This document shows, one piece after another, positions 41,414-52,283 of a stretch of DNA of 64,000 nucleotides. The first letter of the stretch is position 1. The number at the start of each line of letters is the position of its first letter. The notes below the pieces were generated by a model, which saw only the letters and a program-made list of their open reading frames with translations, had not been told where the DNA came from and searched no databases. The DNA is taken from contig CAMCXX010000003.1 of NCBI GenBank assembly GCA_945883755.1, positions 1-64,000 of the forward strand, in the 5' to 3' direction. The translations under genes were made by a program, and so were the position numbers. Source of the DNA: Bifidobacterium breve. Lineage in GTDB: Bacteria; Actinomycetota; Actinomycetes; Nanopelagicales; Nanopelagicaceae.

Positions 41414-42577
41414 ATGAGCGTCGACAAAGATGGGGAGTTTAGTGGCCTGATTCTGGTCTCAGGAGTTGATGAACCAGGAATCACCTCCAAGGTGCTTAGC
41501 AAACTAGCAGAATTTTCCGTAGAGATTATCGACATTAAACAGATCGTTACCGGTGATCGGTTGCTTCAAACCATACTAATCAAATTACTTCCAGATCACG
41601 CCTTAGCGGTTGAATCTGACCTATTGCAGTTGGCAGGTAATTCATCATTTGATCTAGCTATAGATTTTTCACAATATACCAAGAATCAAGATCTGCCAGA
41701 ACATGCCTTCATTTCAATAGTTGATCTTCACTTGGATCCTAAAAAAATTGCCACCGTGGCAAAATACATTCACCAAATAGGTGCCAATATCCTGGATATT
41801 AAATTAAGTCGCTTATCTAATTTGAACGCAATAACATTTCAAATTGGTAAATCTGGTTTAAACCATCTGCAGATGCAAGATCAGCTGAAAGAGATTGGAT
41901 TGGCAGAAGGAATCGATCTTTGTTTAACAACTCAAGCATTTCAAAAAGTAAAGAAATTATTTGTATTCGATATGGACTCAACCTTAATCGCCCAAGAGGT
42001 TATAGATTTACTCGCGATCAAAGCAAATAAGGCTGAAGAGGTTTCAGAGATAACTGAAATGGCCATGAATGGTGAGCTAGATTTTGAACAATCCCTTCGA
42101 AAGAGAGTTGCATTGCTGGCGGGAGTTTCTGAAAGTGCTTTGCAAGAAACTGCTGAAGCCCTGACCTTTAATCCTGGGGTGATTGAAACAATCAGAAGTA
42201 TTAAAGAGATGGGTCATAAGGTGGCGGTTGTTAGCGGTGGTTTTACACAAGTGATAGAAAAATTCTTAGCTCAAATCGATATTGATTATGTATTTGCAAA
42301 TACACTGGATATTGCAAACTCCTCTCTCACCGGTAAGTTAGCAGGTGAGATTATTGATGGTTCAGGCAAAGCTGAATCAATGCGTAAAGCTGCTCAATTA
42401 GAATCAATACCGCTAATAAACACAATCGCCGTTGGAGATGGCGCCAATGATCTGAAGATGATGGCGATCGCCGGATACAGCTTTGCATTTCTTGCTAAAG
42501 AGGTTGTGAAACAAGGTGCAAAATCAACTATCTCTCACTCTGATATGCGGGCTTTACTTCTGCTGCTCAATCTTTAG
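41414..42577 (+). CDS. serB: Phosphoserine phosphatase with N-terminal ACT domains
   Basis: VFDMDSTLIAQEVIDLLA...AVVSGGFTQVIE...AVGDGANDLKMMAIAG. Confidence 0.93.
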   Translation: MSVDKDGEFSGLILVSGVDEPGITSKVLSKLAEFSVEIIDIKQIVTGDRLLQTILIKLLPDHALAVESDLLQLAGNSSFDLAIDFSQYTKNQDLPEHAFISIVDLHLDPKKIATVAKYIHQIGANILDIKLSRLSNLNAITFQIGKSGLNHLQMQDQLKEIGLAEGIDLCLTTQAFQKVKKLFVFDMDSTLIAQEVIDLLAIKANKAEEVSEITEMAMNGELDFEQSLRKRVALLAGVSESALQETAEALTFNPGVIETIRSIKEMGHKVAVVSGGFTQVIEKFLAQIDIDYVFANTLDIANSSLTGKLAGEIIDGSGKAESMRKAAQLESIPLINTIAVGDGANDLKMMAIAGYSFAFLAKEVVKQGAKSTISHSDMRALLLLLNL

Positions 42578-43253
42578 TTAATTCTAGGTTTGCTAAGGAG
42601 CGCAATCTCTTCACCATTTGTGCGGGATCATCACTACGATAAACCGCACTTCCTGCAACAAAACAATCAGCGCCAGCTTTAGCAGCAACAGCGATAGTTT
42701 CCTCTGAAATTCCGCCATCGACCTGTAGCAAGGTTTGATTCAAACCCTTTTTGGTAAGTGCCTGTCTTGCAGCCGAAACTTTATCCATCTGATCGGCCAT
42801 AAAACTTTGACCACCAAAACCAGGCTCTACCGTCATAATCAGTAACATATCAATCTGGTTCAAATACTTTTCAATCTCCGCAAAGGATGTTTTTGGCTTG
42901 ATTGCCATACCAACCTTTGCACCATTGGATCTTATATTTGCAATTACGTCAGGTACTGAGGTGGCGGCCTCGAAGTGAAATGTAACTGAGATACAGCCAG
43001 CCTGCGCGTACTTTGGCGCTAATTCATCGGGATTTTCAATCATTAAATGAGCATCTACGCCAATGCTTGAGGAGGCAATTATCTCTGATGCTCGCTCAAA
43101 GGTGAAAGTTTGGTTTGGTACAAATTTATTATCCATAATATCTAAATGGAGTAAATCCGAAACAGCGGCAATCTTTTTAATCTCATTCTCAAGATTATTG
43201 AAATCGGCATTTAAAATGCTGGGATTTATATGGGCACTCAAACCACTACTCAT
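42567..43253 (-). CDS. rpe: Ribulose-phosphate 3-epimerase
   Basis: INPSILNADFNNLENEIKKI...HLDIMDNKFVPNQTF...MTVEPGFGGQSFM. Confidence 0.93.
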   Translation of the reverse strand: MSSGLSAHINPSILNADFNNLENEIKKIAAVSDLLHLDIMDNKFVPNQTFTFERASEIIASSSIGVDAHLMIENPDELAPKYAQAGCISVTFHFEAATSVPDVIANIRSNGAKVGMAIKPKTSFAEIEKYLNQIDMLLIMTVEPGFGGQSFMADQMDKVSAARQALTKKGLNQTLLQVDGGISEETIAVAAKAGADCFVAGSAVYRSDDPAQMVKRLRSLANLELTKD

Positions 43254-43261
43254 CTTTTACC

Positions 43262-44620
43262 CTACCCAACCTTTTGCAAGAGTGCCATAAACATACTGTC
43301 AGAGTTATCGCGGTGGCTCCACAATTGAACTGTGCCATCTGGTAAGTGTCCAGCAATATTTGCTCCAGGTAGGCTTCCGATATCAAGTAAGCCCATATCG
43401 GGGTAATCCGCGAGGAAATTCATAACTTGGGCTTTACTCTCGCTTAGATGAGGCGAACAGGTAACGTAGGCAATTATCCCACCTGGATTAAGTAACTCTC
43501 TTGCACTGCTTAGTAACTCTCGTTGGATAACAACCAACTCCTTCAAATCCTTTAATGTTCTGCGCCATCTAGCTTCCGGACGCCTACGTAAAGCACCGAG
43601 CCCAGAACATGGTGCATCAACTAAAATACGATCAAATTTGCGATCAAAGTTTTGAGGTACCCGTCCATCAAGAGATATCACCTGTTGATTATTAACAACC
43701 CGTTTCACTAATTCAGCGCGATGGGCAATAGGTTCATTAGCGAGAAAATCAGCCATCGGCTCGCGCTCACTCAAGGAGTAAAACAGATACGCAGCTTTAC
43801 CGCCAGGGCCAGCACACATATCTAACCATCCCAAGTTTGGTTTCCAAGTTGCTAGAAAATTCTCAACCACAATCTGTGATCCACGATCTTGGACACCAGC
43901 TCTTCGTTCAATAATTGGCGTAAATTCAGAGGGAATTACCTCAATTTGATATCCATTTACAACACCGGAGATCGGCTGCGCACCAAACTGCTCAAACTCT
44001 TCAACTGATGATTTGCCTGGCCAGCGCACAATATCTGGCTTGGCCGCTTTATTATCTGCTTGTAATAACTCCTCTACCTCAGCCCAATTTTTTAACTGAT
44101 CATAAAATGAATTTACTATCCAGATTGGATGGCTGTATTCAATGCTCAGCCTTTGCGCTATTGGAAAATCCTTTATCTCCTCTTCAATCTTTGAATCAAT
44201 CGCAACCTTACGTAACACCGCATTTACATAACTAGCCTTGGAATCACCAGCCACATATCTGGCCACTTCAACCGTCTCTCCCACCGCGGCATGATCTGGG
44301 ACTCGCATCTGGGTAAGTTGATGTATTCCCATACGAAGTAGATCTTGAATCTGCGTATCTAAACTTTCAAAATCTCGATCTATATATTTTTTGGCAATAA
44401 AATCATGCCTGTGCTGCATTCGTAATGTTCCGTAAGAGATCTCAGTAGCAAGATTTCGATCTATTGGCAGCAATTTACTTTTACGTAAAAGCTCTGGCAA
44501 TCTAATGTTGGCAAATGCACCTTCACGATTAACCTGAGTAATTAACTCATAAGCTAGTAATCTAGCTTTGCTGGGTGATGGCTTACGCAAAAGAGAGCTC
44601 AGCCTTGCTTCGCAAACCAT
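43262..44620 (-). CDS. rsmB: 16S rRNA (cytosine-967-C5)-methyltransferase
   Basis: NusB-like N-terminus; WLDMCAGPGGKAAYL; VDAPCSGLGALRRRPEARWRR; CSPHLSESK. Confidence 0.92.
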   Translation of the reverse strand: MVCEARLSSLLRKPSPSKARLLAYELITQVNREGAFANIRLPELLRKSKLLPIDRNLATEISYGTLRMQHRHDFIAKKYIDRDFESLDTQIQDLLRMGIHQLTQMRVPDHAAVGETVEVARYVAGDSKASYVNAVLRKVAIDSKIEEEIKDFPIAQRLSIEYSHPIWIVNSFYDQLKNWAEVEELLQADNKAAKPDIVRWPGKSSVEEFEQFGAQPISGVVNGYQIEVIPSEFTPIIERRAGVQDRGSQIVVENFLATWKPNLGWLDMCAGPGGKAAYLFYSLSEREPMADFLANEPIAHRAELVKRVVNNQQVISLDGRVPQNFDRKFDRILVDAPCSGLGALRRRPEARWRRTLKDLKELVVIQRELLSSARELLNPGGIIAYVTCSPHLSESKAQVMNFLADYPDMGLLDIGSLPGANIAGHLPDGTVQLWSHRDNSDSMFMALLQKVG

Positions 44621-45500
44621 TAAAGAAGTCGGCCCCGCTCATCTCCTTGCGACCTTCAGGAGTAACCGAAATTAACTCCACAGCAAAATCATTTGTCGCA
44701 ATCAATAATTTACCATCGATCAGGCTGCCAACTCCCCTGCCTGCCATAGATCGGTTGCTTACTGCCAAGCGATTAATCCGAATGCGTTGCCCATTTAGTT
44801 CGGTAAAAATACCTGGATTTTCAGATAATGCTCGATACTGATTGTAGATACTCGCTGCTGATGAGCTCCAATTAACGCGGCCAGCTTCCTTCAATATCTT
44901 TGGCGCAACAGAGGCTTTTATATTTGATTGAGGCAATCCTTTCTCGCCACTCTTGATGGCAAGAATGCTCTCCTTCAGTAAATCACCGCTTAGAGCACTT
45001 AATTTTTTAAGAAGTGAGTTTGTTGAATCATCTGTATCTATATCAACAAGTTGCTGTCTAAGAATTGGTCCAGTATCCATTCCTTCATCAAGACTGAATA
45101 CAGTTATTCCAGTTTTAGTGTCTCCATTCAAAAGCGTCCATTGCACAGGTGCTGCACCCCGATACTTTGGTAAAAGTGAGAAATGCAGATTAATGCAGCC
45201 ATACTTTGGAGTTTGCAAGACTGGTAAGGAAAGAATATGGCCGTACGCAATTGTGATCAAAAGTTCGATCTCATTTGTTCGAAGAAAATGGAGCAACTCT
45301 GCTTGATCGCTGGGTTTAAATACTTTTAACTCTTTTGATCCCGCCCATTGAGCAAATAGATTCTCTGCAAATTTCTGCCCTCTTCCAGAGGCTTTATCTG
45401 GATTAGTGAAAATTGAAACAATCTCAACATCTGCCCAACCTAATAAGCTTTCTATCGCATCAGTTGAAACCAATGAGGAAGAGGCGATCGCTATCTTCAA
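44583..45500 (-). CDS. fmt: Methionyl-tRNA formyltransferase
   Basis: INLHFSLLPKYRGAAPVQWTLLNGDTKTGITVFSLDEGMDTGPI. Confidence 0.94.
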   Translation of the reverse strand: MKIAIASSSLVSTDAIESLLGWADVEIVSIFTNPDKASGRGQKFAENLFAQWAGSKELKVFKPSDQAELLHFLRTNEIELLITIAYGHILSLPVLQTPKYGCINLHFSLLPKYRGAAPVQWTLLNGDTKTGITVFSLDEGMDTGPILRQQLVDIDTDDSTNSLLKKLSALSGDLLKESILAIKSGEKGLPQSNIKASVAPKILKEAGRVNWSSSAASIYNQYRALSENPGIFTELNGQRIRINRLAVSNRSMAGRGVGSLIDGKLLIATNDFAVELISVTPEGRKEMSGADFFNGLRSKAELSFA

Positions 45501-45503
45501 TGG

Positions 45504-46064
45504 CTAAAACCCAGCGCCAAATGTCTGGTGAGGTGAAATTTTAATACGAGGGGTTAAACCACTCTCTGCCGCTACGCCAAACCACTCTGACTCACGAATC
45601 TCTTTCATCGCGGCTTTGCGATTAACCTGACTCAAACGATCAATAAATAAAATACCATCTAAGTGATCAGTTTCATGTTGCAGAGCACGCGCTAATAACT
45701 CACTGCCTTCAATTGTAATTGGATCACCATGCATATTAAATCCTTTAGCTACTACCCGAAGAGCTCTTGGGGTTTCATAGGTAAGCTCTGGAAAAGATAA
45801 ACATCCTTCCAACCCTTCCTGTAACTCATCACTTAAATCTAAAGATGGGTTGACCAGATGCCCAAGCTCGTCATCAACATCCCAAACAAAGACTCGCAAC
45901 TGCACCCCTATTTGTGGCGCAGCTAAACCTGCCCCAGGTGCGTTTTGCATGGTTTCCGTCAAATCCTTCACCAATTTGCGCAACTCTTTATCAAAATCCA
46001 CAACTGGTGCAGCGGGTGAAAGAAGAACTGGATCTCCAAATAGCCTTATTGGTTGGATGCTCAT
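45504..46064 (-). CDS. def: Peptide deformylase
   Basis: GAGLAAPQIGVQLR, EGCLSFPEL, LQHETDHLDGILFIDRL. Confidence 0.95.
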   Translation of the reverse strand: MSIQPIRLFGDPVLLSPAAPVVDFDKELRKLVKDLTETMQNAPGAGLAAPQIGVQLRVFVWDVDDELGHLVNPSLDLSDELQEGLEGCLSFPELTYETPRALRVVAKGFNMHGDPITIEGSELLARALQHETDHLDGILFIDRLSQVNRKAAMKEIRESEWFGVAAESGLTPRIKISPHQTFGAGF

Positions 46065-46100
46065 GAGTTAATGATACGACACAATAAGGTCGAGAACTCG

Positions 46101-47993
46101 CTATAAATTGTAGGTATCAAAACGAATATCAAAGATTGTTCTACCTTTGACTCCCTGGACCCTTACCACATCATCTAGTAATTCAACCAGGGTTGCTGCT
46201 GAAAGTATATCTGCTCTGATTATCAGATAACTTTTAAACTCATCAATTGAAATTGGTCCAGAAAGTAAAAATGAGTATTTACCTCTTAAGTTTTCCGCAA
46301 ACTTTGCGAGTTCATGAGACTCACCTTTAATGGTTGCCGTCCGATAAAAAGGTGGCAGGTGAGATTGCTCGCGAGCCAGCAAATCATCCATGTTAAAGCT
46401 TTGCCTTCTTAATACTTGTTGGGTTGCGGGATGATTATTTGGAAGCGACAGATAGTAATCGCCACCATCCTTTACTCGTGATAAAAGATCAAACCAAAGA
46501 TGCTTAGACTCCTCTTCAGCACGCAATGTTGCTTGGTTATAAATCCGTTCACAATCAAGCAAGATCACAGCTGAATAAAGCGTGAATGGCTCAGACCCTC
46601 GAGTTGCTATGACAATCTGATTTTGGTTGGGATCAAGTAAGGCCACTTGATCTTTCTTCGAGGTCATAACCTTTATGCCCGACACTGCCTTTCCAATCTC
46701 TTCGGCGGTCCTGTCTATTCCCTTGCTAATAACAAATGGGGATGCATTACCGCAATGATCGCATCGCCATTGCTGGTCAATCTTTGCGCACAAATAACAT
46801 GAAGGAGCAGCATTTTGTTTTTCAATTCTTAGCTTACCGCCACAATTGCATCTAGCCATATTTTTACATTTACTACACAAAAAAACATTGGCATAGCCCT
46901 TCTCGGCTACAGATACTAAAACATTGCCCGATTTGACTGCATCTTTGATCACTGAGATATATGAAGTAGCAGAATCAACATTGTGGAAATTACATTTGAT
47001 GCTTTCTGTAAGATTTAATCTATCCATCCAACCTATTGAGATTAATCTATTGATTTCTAAGGAATGATATGAGTTTAAGAAAATGAGAGATGTGCTGGTT
47101 GATCGCAATAAGGTAACATCACGCGTATTCCAACCGGGAGATCTCTGCTCATAATGCGAAAAATCATTATCATTAACGACAATTACTGTTGAGTTCACTG
47201 GTAATTTAGTAAATGCACCGCTGCGGTTTGCCAAAATAACTACCTGTTGATCACCATTTGCTGCTAAGAAAGATTGATATCTGGCATCTCTATCAGCTCT
47301 TGTATCCAAAGCAACAAAGAGTGATTTAAACTCATTGGCCAAATACTCTTTATAATAATCAAACTCCCGAAAGTCAGAAACTAGGATTAAAACCGAGCCA
47401 AGATTAAATCGGAGCTTGGTTAACTCAACCAAAACCTTGAATTTAAGCACGCCAGCAGGGGGCGATATTGCACATTTTAAATTCAAATCATTTGTAACTT
47501 TTCCATAATCCTCATTCTTAATAAACGGTAAATATTCACTCGTAACTTTTTTGGGAGCATACGAAGTAGAAAGTTGGATAATCCGTTTTGGCTTAGCTGG
47601 GATTGGCGGAATATGATTGTTTAACAAACTCCAAAGATTTCCACCAAATCTATCCCTAACCTTCTGGAAATGAGCCAGATGGCTCTCATCAATCATTCCG
47701 GGATTGCCAATTACCGATAACAGATCCTTGTGCTTTCTGGATTCTTTATCTGTGACGAAACGAAGAATTAAACCTTTTGTAACAGTATGTCCATACTCAA
47801 TCTTTACTAAAGATCCCACGATTGCAGTATCGACGAGATCAGCTGGGACGCGATAGGTATAAATCTGCTCTAAATATGAAACTGGAGTTTCAACAAGAAC
47901 CTCCACCAATAAGCCATCTAATTGATCGCTGCTAGAGAGCTTTATCTTTTTGCTTGGGCTTTTCTGGCGCTTTAGCTTTAGTGGCGCAACCAC
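46101..47993 (-). CDS. priA: Primosomal protein N' (PriA), degenerate helicase motifs
   Basis: N-terminal PriA domain, zinc Cys pairs CSKC/CNCGG/CYLC/CDHC, C-terminal PriA domain; Walker A and DEEH not recognisable. Confidence 0.82.
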   Translation of the reverse strand: MVAPLKLKRQKSPSKKIKLSSSDQLDGLLVEVLVETPVSYLEQIYTYRVPADLVDTAIVGSLVKIEYGHTVTKGLILRFVTDKESRKHKDLLSVIGNPGMIDESHLAHFQKVRDRFGGNLWSLLNNHIPPIPAKPKRIIQLSTSYAPKKVTSEYLPFIKNEDYGKVTNDLNLKCAISPPAGVLKFKVLVELTKLRFNLGSVLILVSDFREFDYYKEYLANEFKSLFVALDTRADRDARYQSFLAANGDQQVVILANRSGAFTKLPVNSTVIVVNDNDFSHYEQRSPGWNTRDVTLLRSTSTSLIFLNSYHSLEINRLISIGWMDRLNLTESIKCNFHNVDSATSYISVIKDAVKSGNVLVSVAEKGYANVFLCSKCKNMARCNCGGKLRIEKQNAAPSCYLCAKIDQQWRCDHCGNASPFVISKGIDRTAEEIGKAVSGIKVMTSKKDQVALLDPNQNQIVIATRGSEPFTLYSAVILLDCERIYNQATLRAEEESKHLWFDLLSRVKDGGDYYLSLPNNHPATQQVLRRQSFNMDDLLAREQSHLPPFYRTATIKGESHELAKFAENLRGKYSFLLSGPISIDEFKSYLIIRADILSAATLVELLDDVVRVQGVKGRTIFDIRFDTYNL

Positions 47994-47996
47994 TGA

Positions 47997-49187
47997 TTAA
48001 TTAACTAAACCTTTCAGTTGATTTACTCGGTCTGTTTTTTCCCAAGTGAAGGTATCTATGTTGCGACCAAAGTGACCATATGCTGCCGTTTGTGAGTATA
48101 TGGGCCTTAACAATTGAAGATCTCGAATAATCGCTGCTGGGCGCAGATCAAAAACAGTACTAACTGCAGTACTGATCTTTCCTAAATCATATTTATTTGT
48201 GCCAAAGGTTTCGATAAATAAACCAACTGGTTGCGCCTTTCCAATTGCGTAAGCGACCTGAACCTCGCATCTATCAGCTAAACCAGCCGCCACAATATTT
48301 TTAGCCACCCAGCGCATCGCATAGGCTGCTGATCTATCCACCTTAGATGGATCTTTTCCGCTAAATGCTCCGCCGCCATGACGAGCCATGCCGCCATAAG
48401 TGTCAACAATAATTTTCCTTCCGGTAAGTCCGGCATCTCCCATCGGACCACCAATTACAAATCGCCCAGTTGGATTTATTAATATCTTCATCTTTGATAG
48501 ATCTAAATCTAAACTTTTTAATATTGGTTCAATTACAAACTTCTTAATCTCCGGCGCTAATTTCTTCTCTAGATCAATATCAGGTGCATGCTGTGATGAG
48601 ATGACTATTGTGTCTAGCGCTACCGCTTTATCACCTTGATACTCAATAGTGACCTGAGTTTTGCCATCGGGCCGCAGGTAGTTCAACTCGCCGCTTTTTC
48701 GAACATCTGTTAACTGCTTAGCTAGTTTGTGCGCAAGTGATATGGGTAGTGGCATTAGCTCAGGGGTGTCATTGCACGCGTAGCCGAACATCAAACCTTG
48801 ATCACCAGCACCTTGCAGATCTAATGGATCTACTGAGGAGCCCACTCTATTTTCAAAGGCATCATCAACGCCTTGAGCGATATCTTGAGATTGCTGACCA
48901 ATTGAAATAGAAACTCCACAACTATTCCCATCAAAACCTTTTTCGGATGAGTCGTATCCAATTCGCAAAACTGTATCTCTGACTATGTTCATTACATCTG
49001 CGTAACCATCAGTTGTTACTTCACCTGCAACATGCACCTGTCCAGTTGTAATTAAGGTCTCTACCGCTACCCTGCTTTTTGGATCTTGCGCAAGTAATGA
49101 ATCCAAAATTGCATCAGAGATTTGGTCCGCGATTTTATCTGGATGACCCTCAGTTACCGATTCAGATGTAAATAAACGATTCTCCAT
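47997..49187 (-). CDS. metK: S-adenosylmethionine synthetase
   Basis: [44 protein letters not shown]. Confidence 0.97.
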   Translation of the reverse strand: MENRLFTSESVTEGHPDKIADQISDAILDSLLAQDPKSRVAVETLITTGQVHVAGEVTTDGYADVMNIVRDTVLRIGYDSSEKGFDGNSCGVSISIGQQSQDIAQGVDDAFENRVGSSVDPLDLQGAGDQGLMFGYACNDTPELMPLPISLAHKLAKQLTDVRKSGELNYLRPDGKTQVTIEYQGDKAVALDTIVISSQHAPDIDLEKKLAPEIKKFVIEPILKSLDLDLSKMKILINPTGRFVIGGPMGDAGLTGRKIIVDTYGGMARHGGGAFSGKDPSKVDRSAAYAMRWVAKNIVAAGLADRCEVQVAYAIGKAQPVGLFIETFGTNKYDLGKISTAVSTVFDLRPAAIIRDLQLLRPIYSQTAAYGHFGRNIDTFTWEKTDRVNQLKGLVN

Positions 49188-49191
49188 CTGC

Positions 49192-50391
49192 TCAGCCTAA
49201 CTCAACCAGCAATTGATCAAGCAATATTTCAGAGAGCGTGTCCTTAGAGATAATTGGAATATCAATTACGGTTCCTGATTTGGCGATCAACATCCCGGTT
49301 GTTTGATCTGAACCAAACACTTTTCCATCTGAAACATCATTTACATATATAAGATCTAAGCCCTTAGCAAGAAGTTTATCTCGGCCAGCAGATTGTAATT
49401 TTTGCAGCTCAATAGATGTTTCAGCGGCAAAGCCAACAACTATCTGTCCTTTTTGTTTCATCATTCCTACACCTGCGACAATATCGGGATTTAACACGAT
49501 ATCAATCGGCTGGATCTCTTGCTTGTGCAATTTATGATCTGAACTCTGAGCCACCTTAAAATCTGAGACCGCTGCACTCATAATTAATGCATCCGAGAAT
49601 GGAAATTCAGCTTTTACGACGGTATCCATTTCATCAGCTGTTTCAACAAAGGTGGTAGTAATTCCATCAATTACCGGTAGTTGAGTATTTGCAGCAATCA
49701 AATGTACTTGTGCTCCTCGTTTTGCTGCGGCATATGCCAATGCAAATCCCTGCTTGCCGCTGGATCTATTGCCGATAAACCTAACTGGATCGATATTTTC
49801 ACGTGTTCCACCCGCGGTTATTAATATTTTCTTCCCAAGTAAATCTGCATTTCGAAGTAAATGCTGGTTGATCTCATCAATTATGCGTGCCACCTCTGGG
49901 TATCTGCCGACACCAACATCATCTCCCGTCATTCTTCCGTGATCTGGTTCAATGACGAGGAAGCCTCGTTGGCGCAGGATATTTACATTGGAAATAGTCG
50001 CTGGGTTTGACCACATCTCTGGATGCATAGCCGGAACTAAAATCTTTGGTTTAGTTGATGCTAAAACAATATTTGTTAACAAATCATCGGCTCGACCTTG
50101 TGCCAATCGTGACAAGAGATCGGCGGTGGTTGGAGCAATGACAATCGCACTACAATTTTGAGCTAAAGCTATGTGAGGAACATCTTCCACATCACTCCAG
50201 AGATCGGTATAAACCTTTCTTCCGGAGAGCGCTGCCCATGTAGAAGCTCCGACAAAATTTAAACTAGATTGTGTTGGAACTACTGAGACAACAAAGCCAT
50301 TATCTTGTAACCGTCTTACCAGTTCACAGGATTTATAGGCTGAGATTCCACCACCAATGCCTAAAAGTATCTGCCGACCACGAACAAACAT
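49192..50391 (-). CDS. coaBC: Bifunctional phosphopantothenoylcysteine decarboxylase/synthetase
   Basis: [43 protein letters not shown]. Confidence 0.95.
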   Translation of the reverse strand: MFVRGRQILLGIGGGISAYKSCELVRRLQDNGFVVSVVPTQSSLNFVGASTWAALSGRKVYTDLWSDVEDVPHIALAQNCSAIVIAPTTADLLSRLAQGRADDLLTNIVLASTKPKILVPAMHPEMWSNPATISNVNILRQRGFLVIEPDHGRMTGDDVGVGRYPEVARIIDEINQHLLRNADLLGKKILITAGGTRENIDPVRFIGNRSSGKQGFALAYAAAKRGAQVHLIAANTQLPVIDGITTTFVETADEMDTVVKAEFPFSDALIMSAAVSDFKVAQSSDHKLHKQEIQPIDIVLNPDIVAGVGMMKQKGQIVVGFAAETSIELQKLQSAGRDKLLAKGLDLIYVNDVSDGKVFGSDQTTGMLIAKSGTVIDIPIISKDTLSEILLDQLLVELG

Positions 50392-50400
50392 GGCGATTGG

Positions 50401-50685
50401 TTATTTTGAATTGGTTGGTGCTTGTGGTTCTAAATTTTCGATTGTAAGCAAACCTTCATTTATCTCGCGCAACGCGATTGATAATGGTTTTTCATGAACA
50501 TATGTCTCAACAAGAGGGCCAACATACTCAAGTAATCCCTCACCTAGTTGTGAGTAGTACGCATTAATTTGACGAGCTCGCTTAGCCGCATAGAGAACTA
50601 AGCTGTACTTTGAACCAGCTTTATCTAATAGGGCATCTATTGGTGGATTTGTGATCCCATCGAGTGCTTGATTGCTCATCTTCAA
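50401..50685 (-). CDS. rpoZ: RNA polymerase omega subunit
   Basis: [48 protein letters not shown]. Confidence 0.9.
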   Translation of the reverse strand: MKMSNQALDGITNPPIDALLDKAGSKYSLVLYAAKRARQINAYYSQLGEGLLEYVGPLVETYVHEKPLSIALREINEGLLTIENLEPQAPTNSK

Positions 50686-50721
50686 ACTCCAATTTTCATC
50701 TTTTTATCTATCTTGCTTAAT

Positions 50722-51588
50722 CTAATGAAGGGCTAAAGATACCAGTTCCTGGACAACCTGCTCTACCTTTGTATTTACCAGCACAAAATCAAACTCAGAA
50801 GCGGCCTTCAACTCCTCCTTTGCCTTATTTAAGCGCATTTCCAGTGATTGGCTAGATTCAGTTCCTCTATTTACTAATCGGCTCTCTAGCTCTATCCAAG
50901 AAGGTGGTTCAATAAAGATTAAAACCGCCTCCTTTACTTTCTTTCTGATCTGTCTGGCACCATTTAATTCAATCTCGAGCACCACATTTAAACCTTGTTC
51001 TAAAGCTTTGGTAACTGGTAATGCTGGGGTTCCATACTTTGCGCCAGTGAACTCCGCCCACTCCAAGAACTCATTATTTTCAACCATCTGATCAAATCGT
51101 TCATTGGTCACAAATAGATAATCTTTTCCATCTACTTCACCTTGGCGCAGAGCACGAGTTGTGGCAGAGATTGATACCCAGAAATTATCAAAGTTTCGAA
51201 GCCCTTTTGTAATGGTGCTCTTGCCAACCCCGCTAGGACCTGAAACAACTAAGAGCTTGCCTGGTATAGGCGCAGTTTTCATAAGCAAAAACTCCTCCCT
51301 AAGTAGCTCGCGTTGTTTCTTACCAACGCCACCAATTCTACGCGATCTCGATATTCCAGTTCGCTCAAATATGATATTTACTCTTTTCTCACCAACACCT
51401 GGAACGCAGTTCAATGCTTCCATTAACTTCATACGCTGTATACATTCGCGCTGATCATTGAACAGGTCGAAAAATGACAAGGCGCCATCTGAGATGGATT
51501 TCTTAACAACCGCCCTATCTTGCCTAGCCTTAACCGCCTTCATACCAGCAGCAGATCTAGCCTCATTACTTAATTTTGGTGGCAACAT
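50722..51588 (-). CDS. Fusion: actinobacterial integration host factor (mIHF) N-terminus + guanylate kinase C-terminus
   Basis: mIHF-like MKLMEALNCVPGVGEKRVNIIFERTGISRSRRIGGVGKKQRELLREEF in frame with Gmk GKLLVVSGPSGVGKSTITKGL...SATTRALRQGEVDGKDYLFV. Confidence 0.88.
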   Translation of the reverse strand: MLPPKLSNEARSAAGMKAVKARQDRAVVKKSISDGALSFFDLFNDQRECIQRMKLMEALNCVPGVGEKRVNIIFERTGISRSRRIGGVGKKQRELLREEFLLMKTAPIPGKLLVVSGPSGVGKSTITKGLRNFDNFWVSISATTRALRQGEVDGKDYLFVTNERFDQMVENNEFLEWAEFTGAKYGTPALPVTKALEQGLNVVLEIELNGARQIRKKVKEAVLIFIEPPSWIELESRLVNRGTESSQSLEMRLNKAKEELKAASEFDFVLVNTKVEQVVQELVSLALH

Positions 51589-51593
51589 AAGCT

Positions 51594-52283
51594 TTAAATT
51601 GATTGGTGAATCTCTGTGATCTTATCCTGCATAGCTTGTTCACTATCACCTGAAAATGAAGTTATGGATCTTCCAATAACTACAAAGTCAGCACCGTTGC
51701 TTAATGCTTCCTTAGGTGTCATCACACGATTTTGATCATTAGCTGGTTCACCAAGTAAACGAACCCCTGGAGTAATAATCGTAGAATTTGGCGCGATACC
51801 CTTCATCTGCTTAGCCTCAAATGGTGAACAAATTAATGATGTTGCTCCTGCTGCTACCGCCTGGTCTGCCCAACTTCTTGCCGTTCTTGAAATATCCTCT
51901 GAGTAACCCAAAGATGAGAACTCATTCTCAGAAAAAGAGGTTAGAACTGTAACTGCGGCGATTGAACCACCTGGCAAAGCTTCGGCAGCGGCACGGATCA
52001 TCTTCGGACCGCCAGCTGCATGCACCGTTAAAAACTTTGGATTAAGTGAGGCAACAGATTCAACCGCCCCTTTCACAGTATTTGGAATATCATAAAGTTT
52101 AAGATCGAGGAATAATTCAAAGTCAAACTCTTTCTGTAAAGCAACAACCGACTCTTTCCCATTTAATAGAAAGTATTCAAGCCCTATCTTGAAGTGATTG
52201 ATTAATGGCCTTGATATCTTGATCCAATTACGCGCTTGGCTTGGATCTTTCGTATCGAGCGCCAAGATTATTGGTGAGTTCAT
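51594..52283 (-). CDS. pyrF: Orotidine 5'-phosphate decarboxylase, type 1
   Basis: LALDTKDPSQA...FLDLKLYDIPNTVKGAVE...TPGVRLLGEPANDQNRVMTP. Confidence 0.93.
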   Translation of the reverse strand: MNSPIILALDTKDPSQARNWIKISRPLINHFKIGLEYFLLNGKESVVALQKEFDFELFLDLKLYDIPNTVKGAVESVASLNPKFLTVHAAGGPKMIRAAAEALPGGSIAAVTVLTSFSENEFSSLGYSEDISRTARSWADQAVAAGATSLICSPFEAKQMKGIAPNSTIITPGVRLLGEPANDQNRVMTPKEALSNGADFVVIGRSITSFSGDSEQAMQDKITEIHQSI

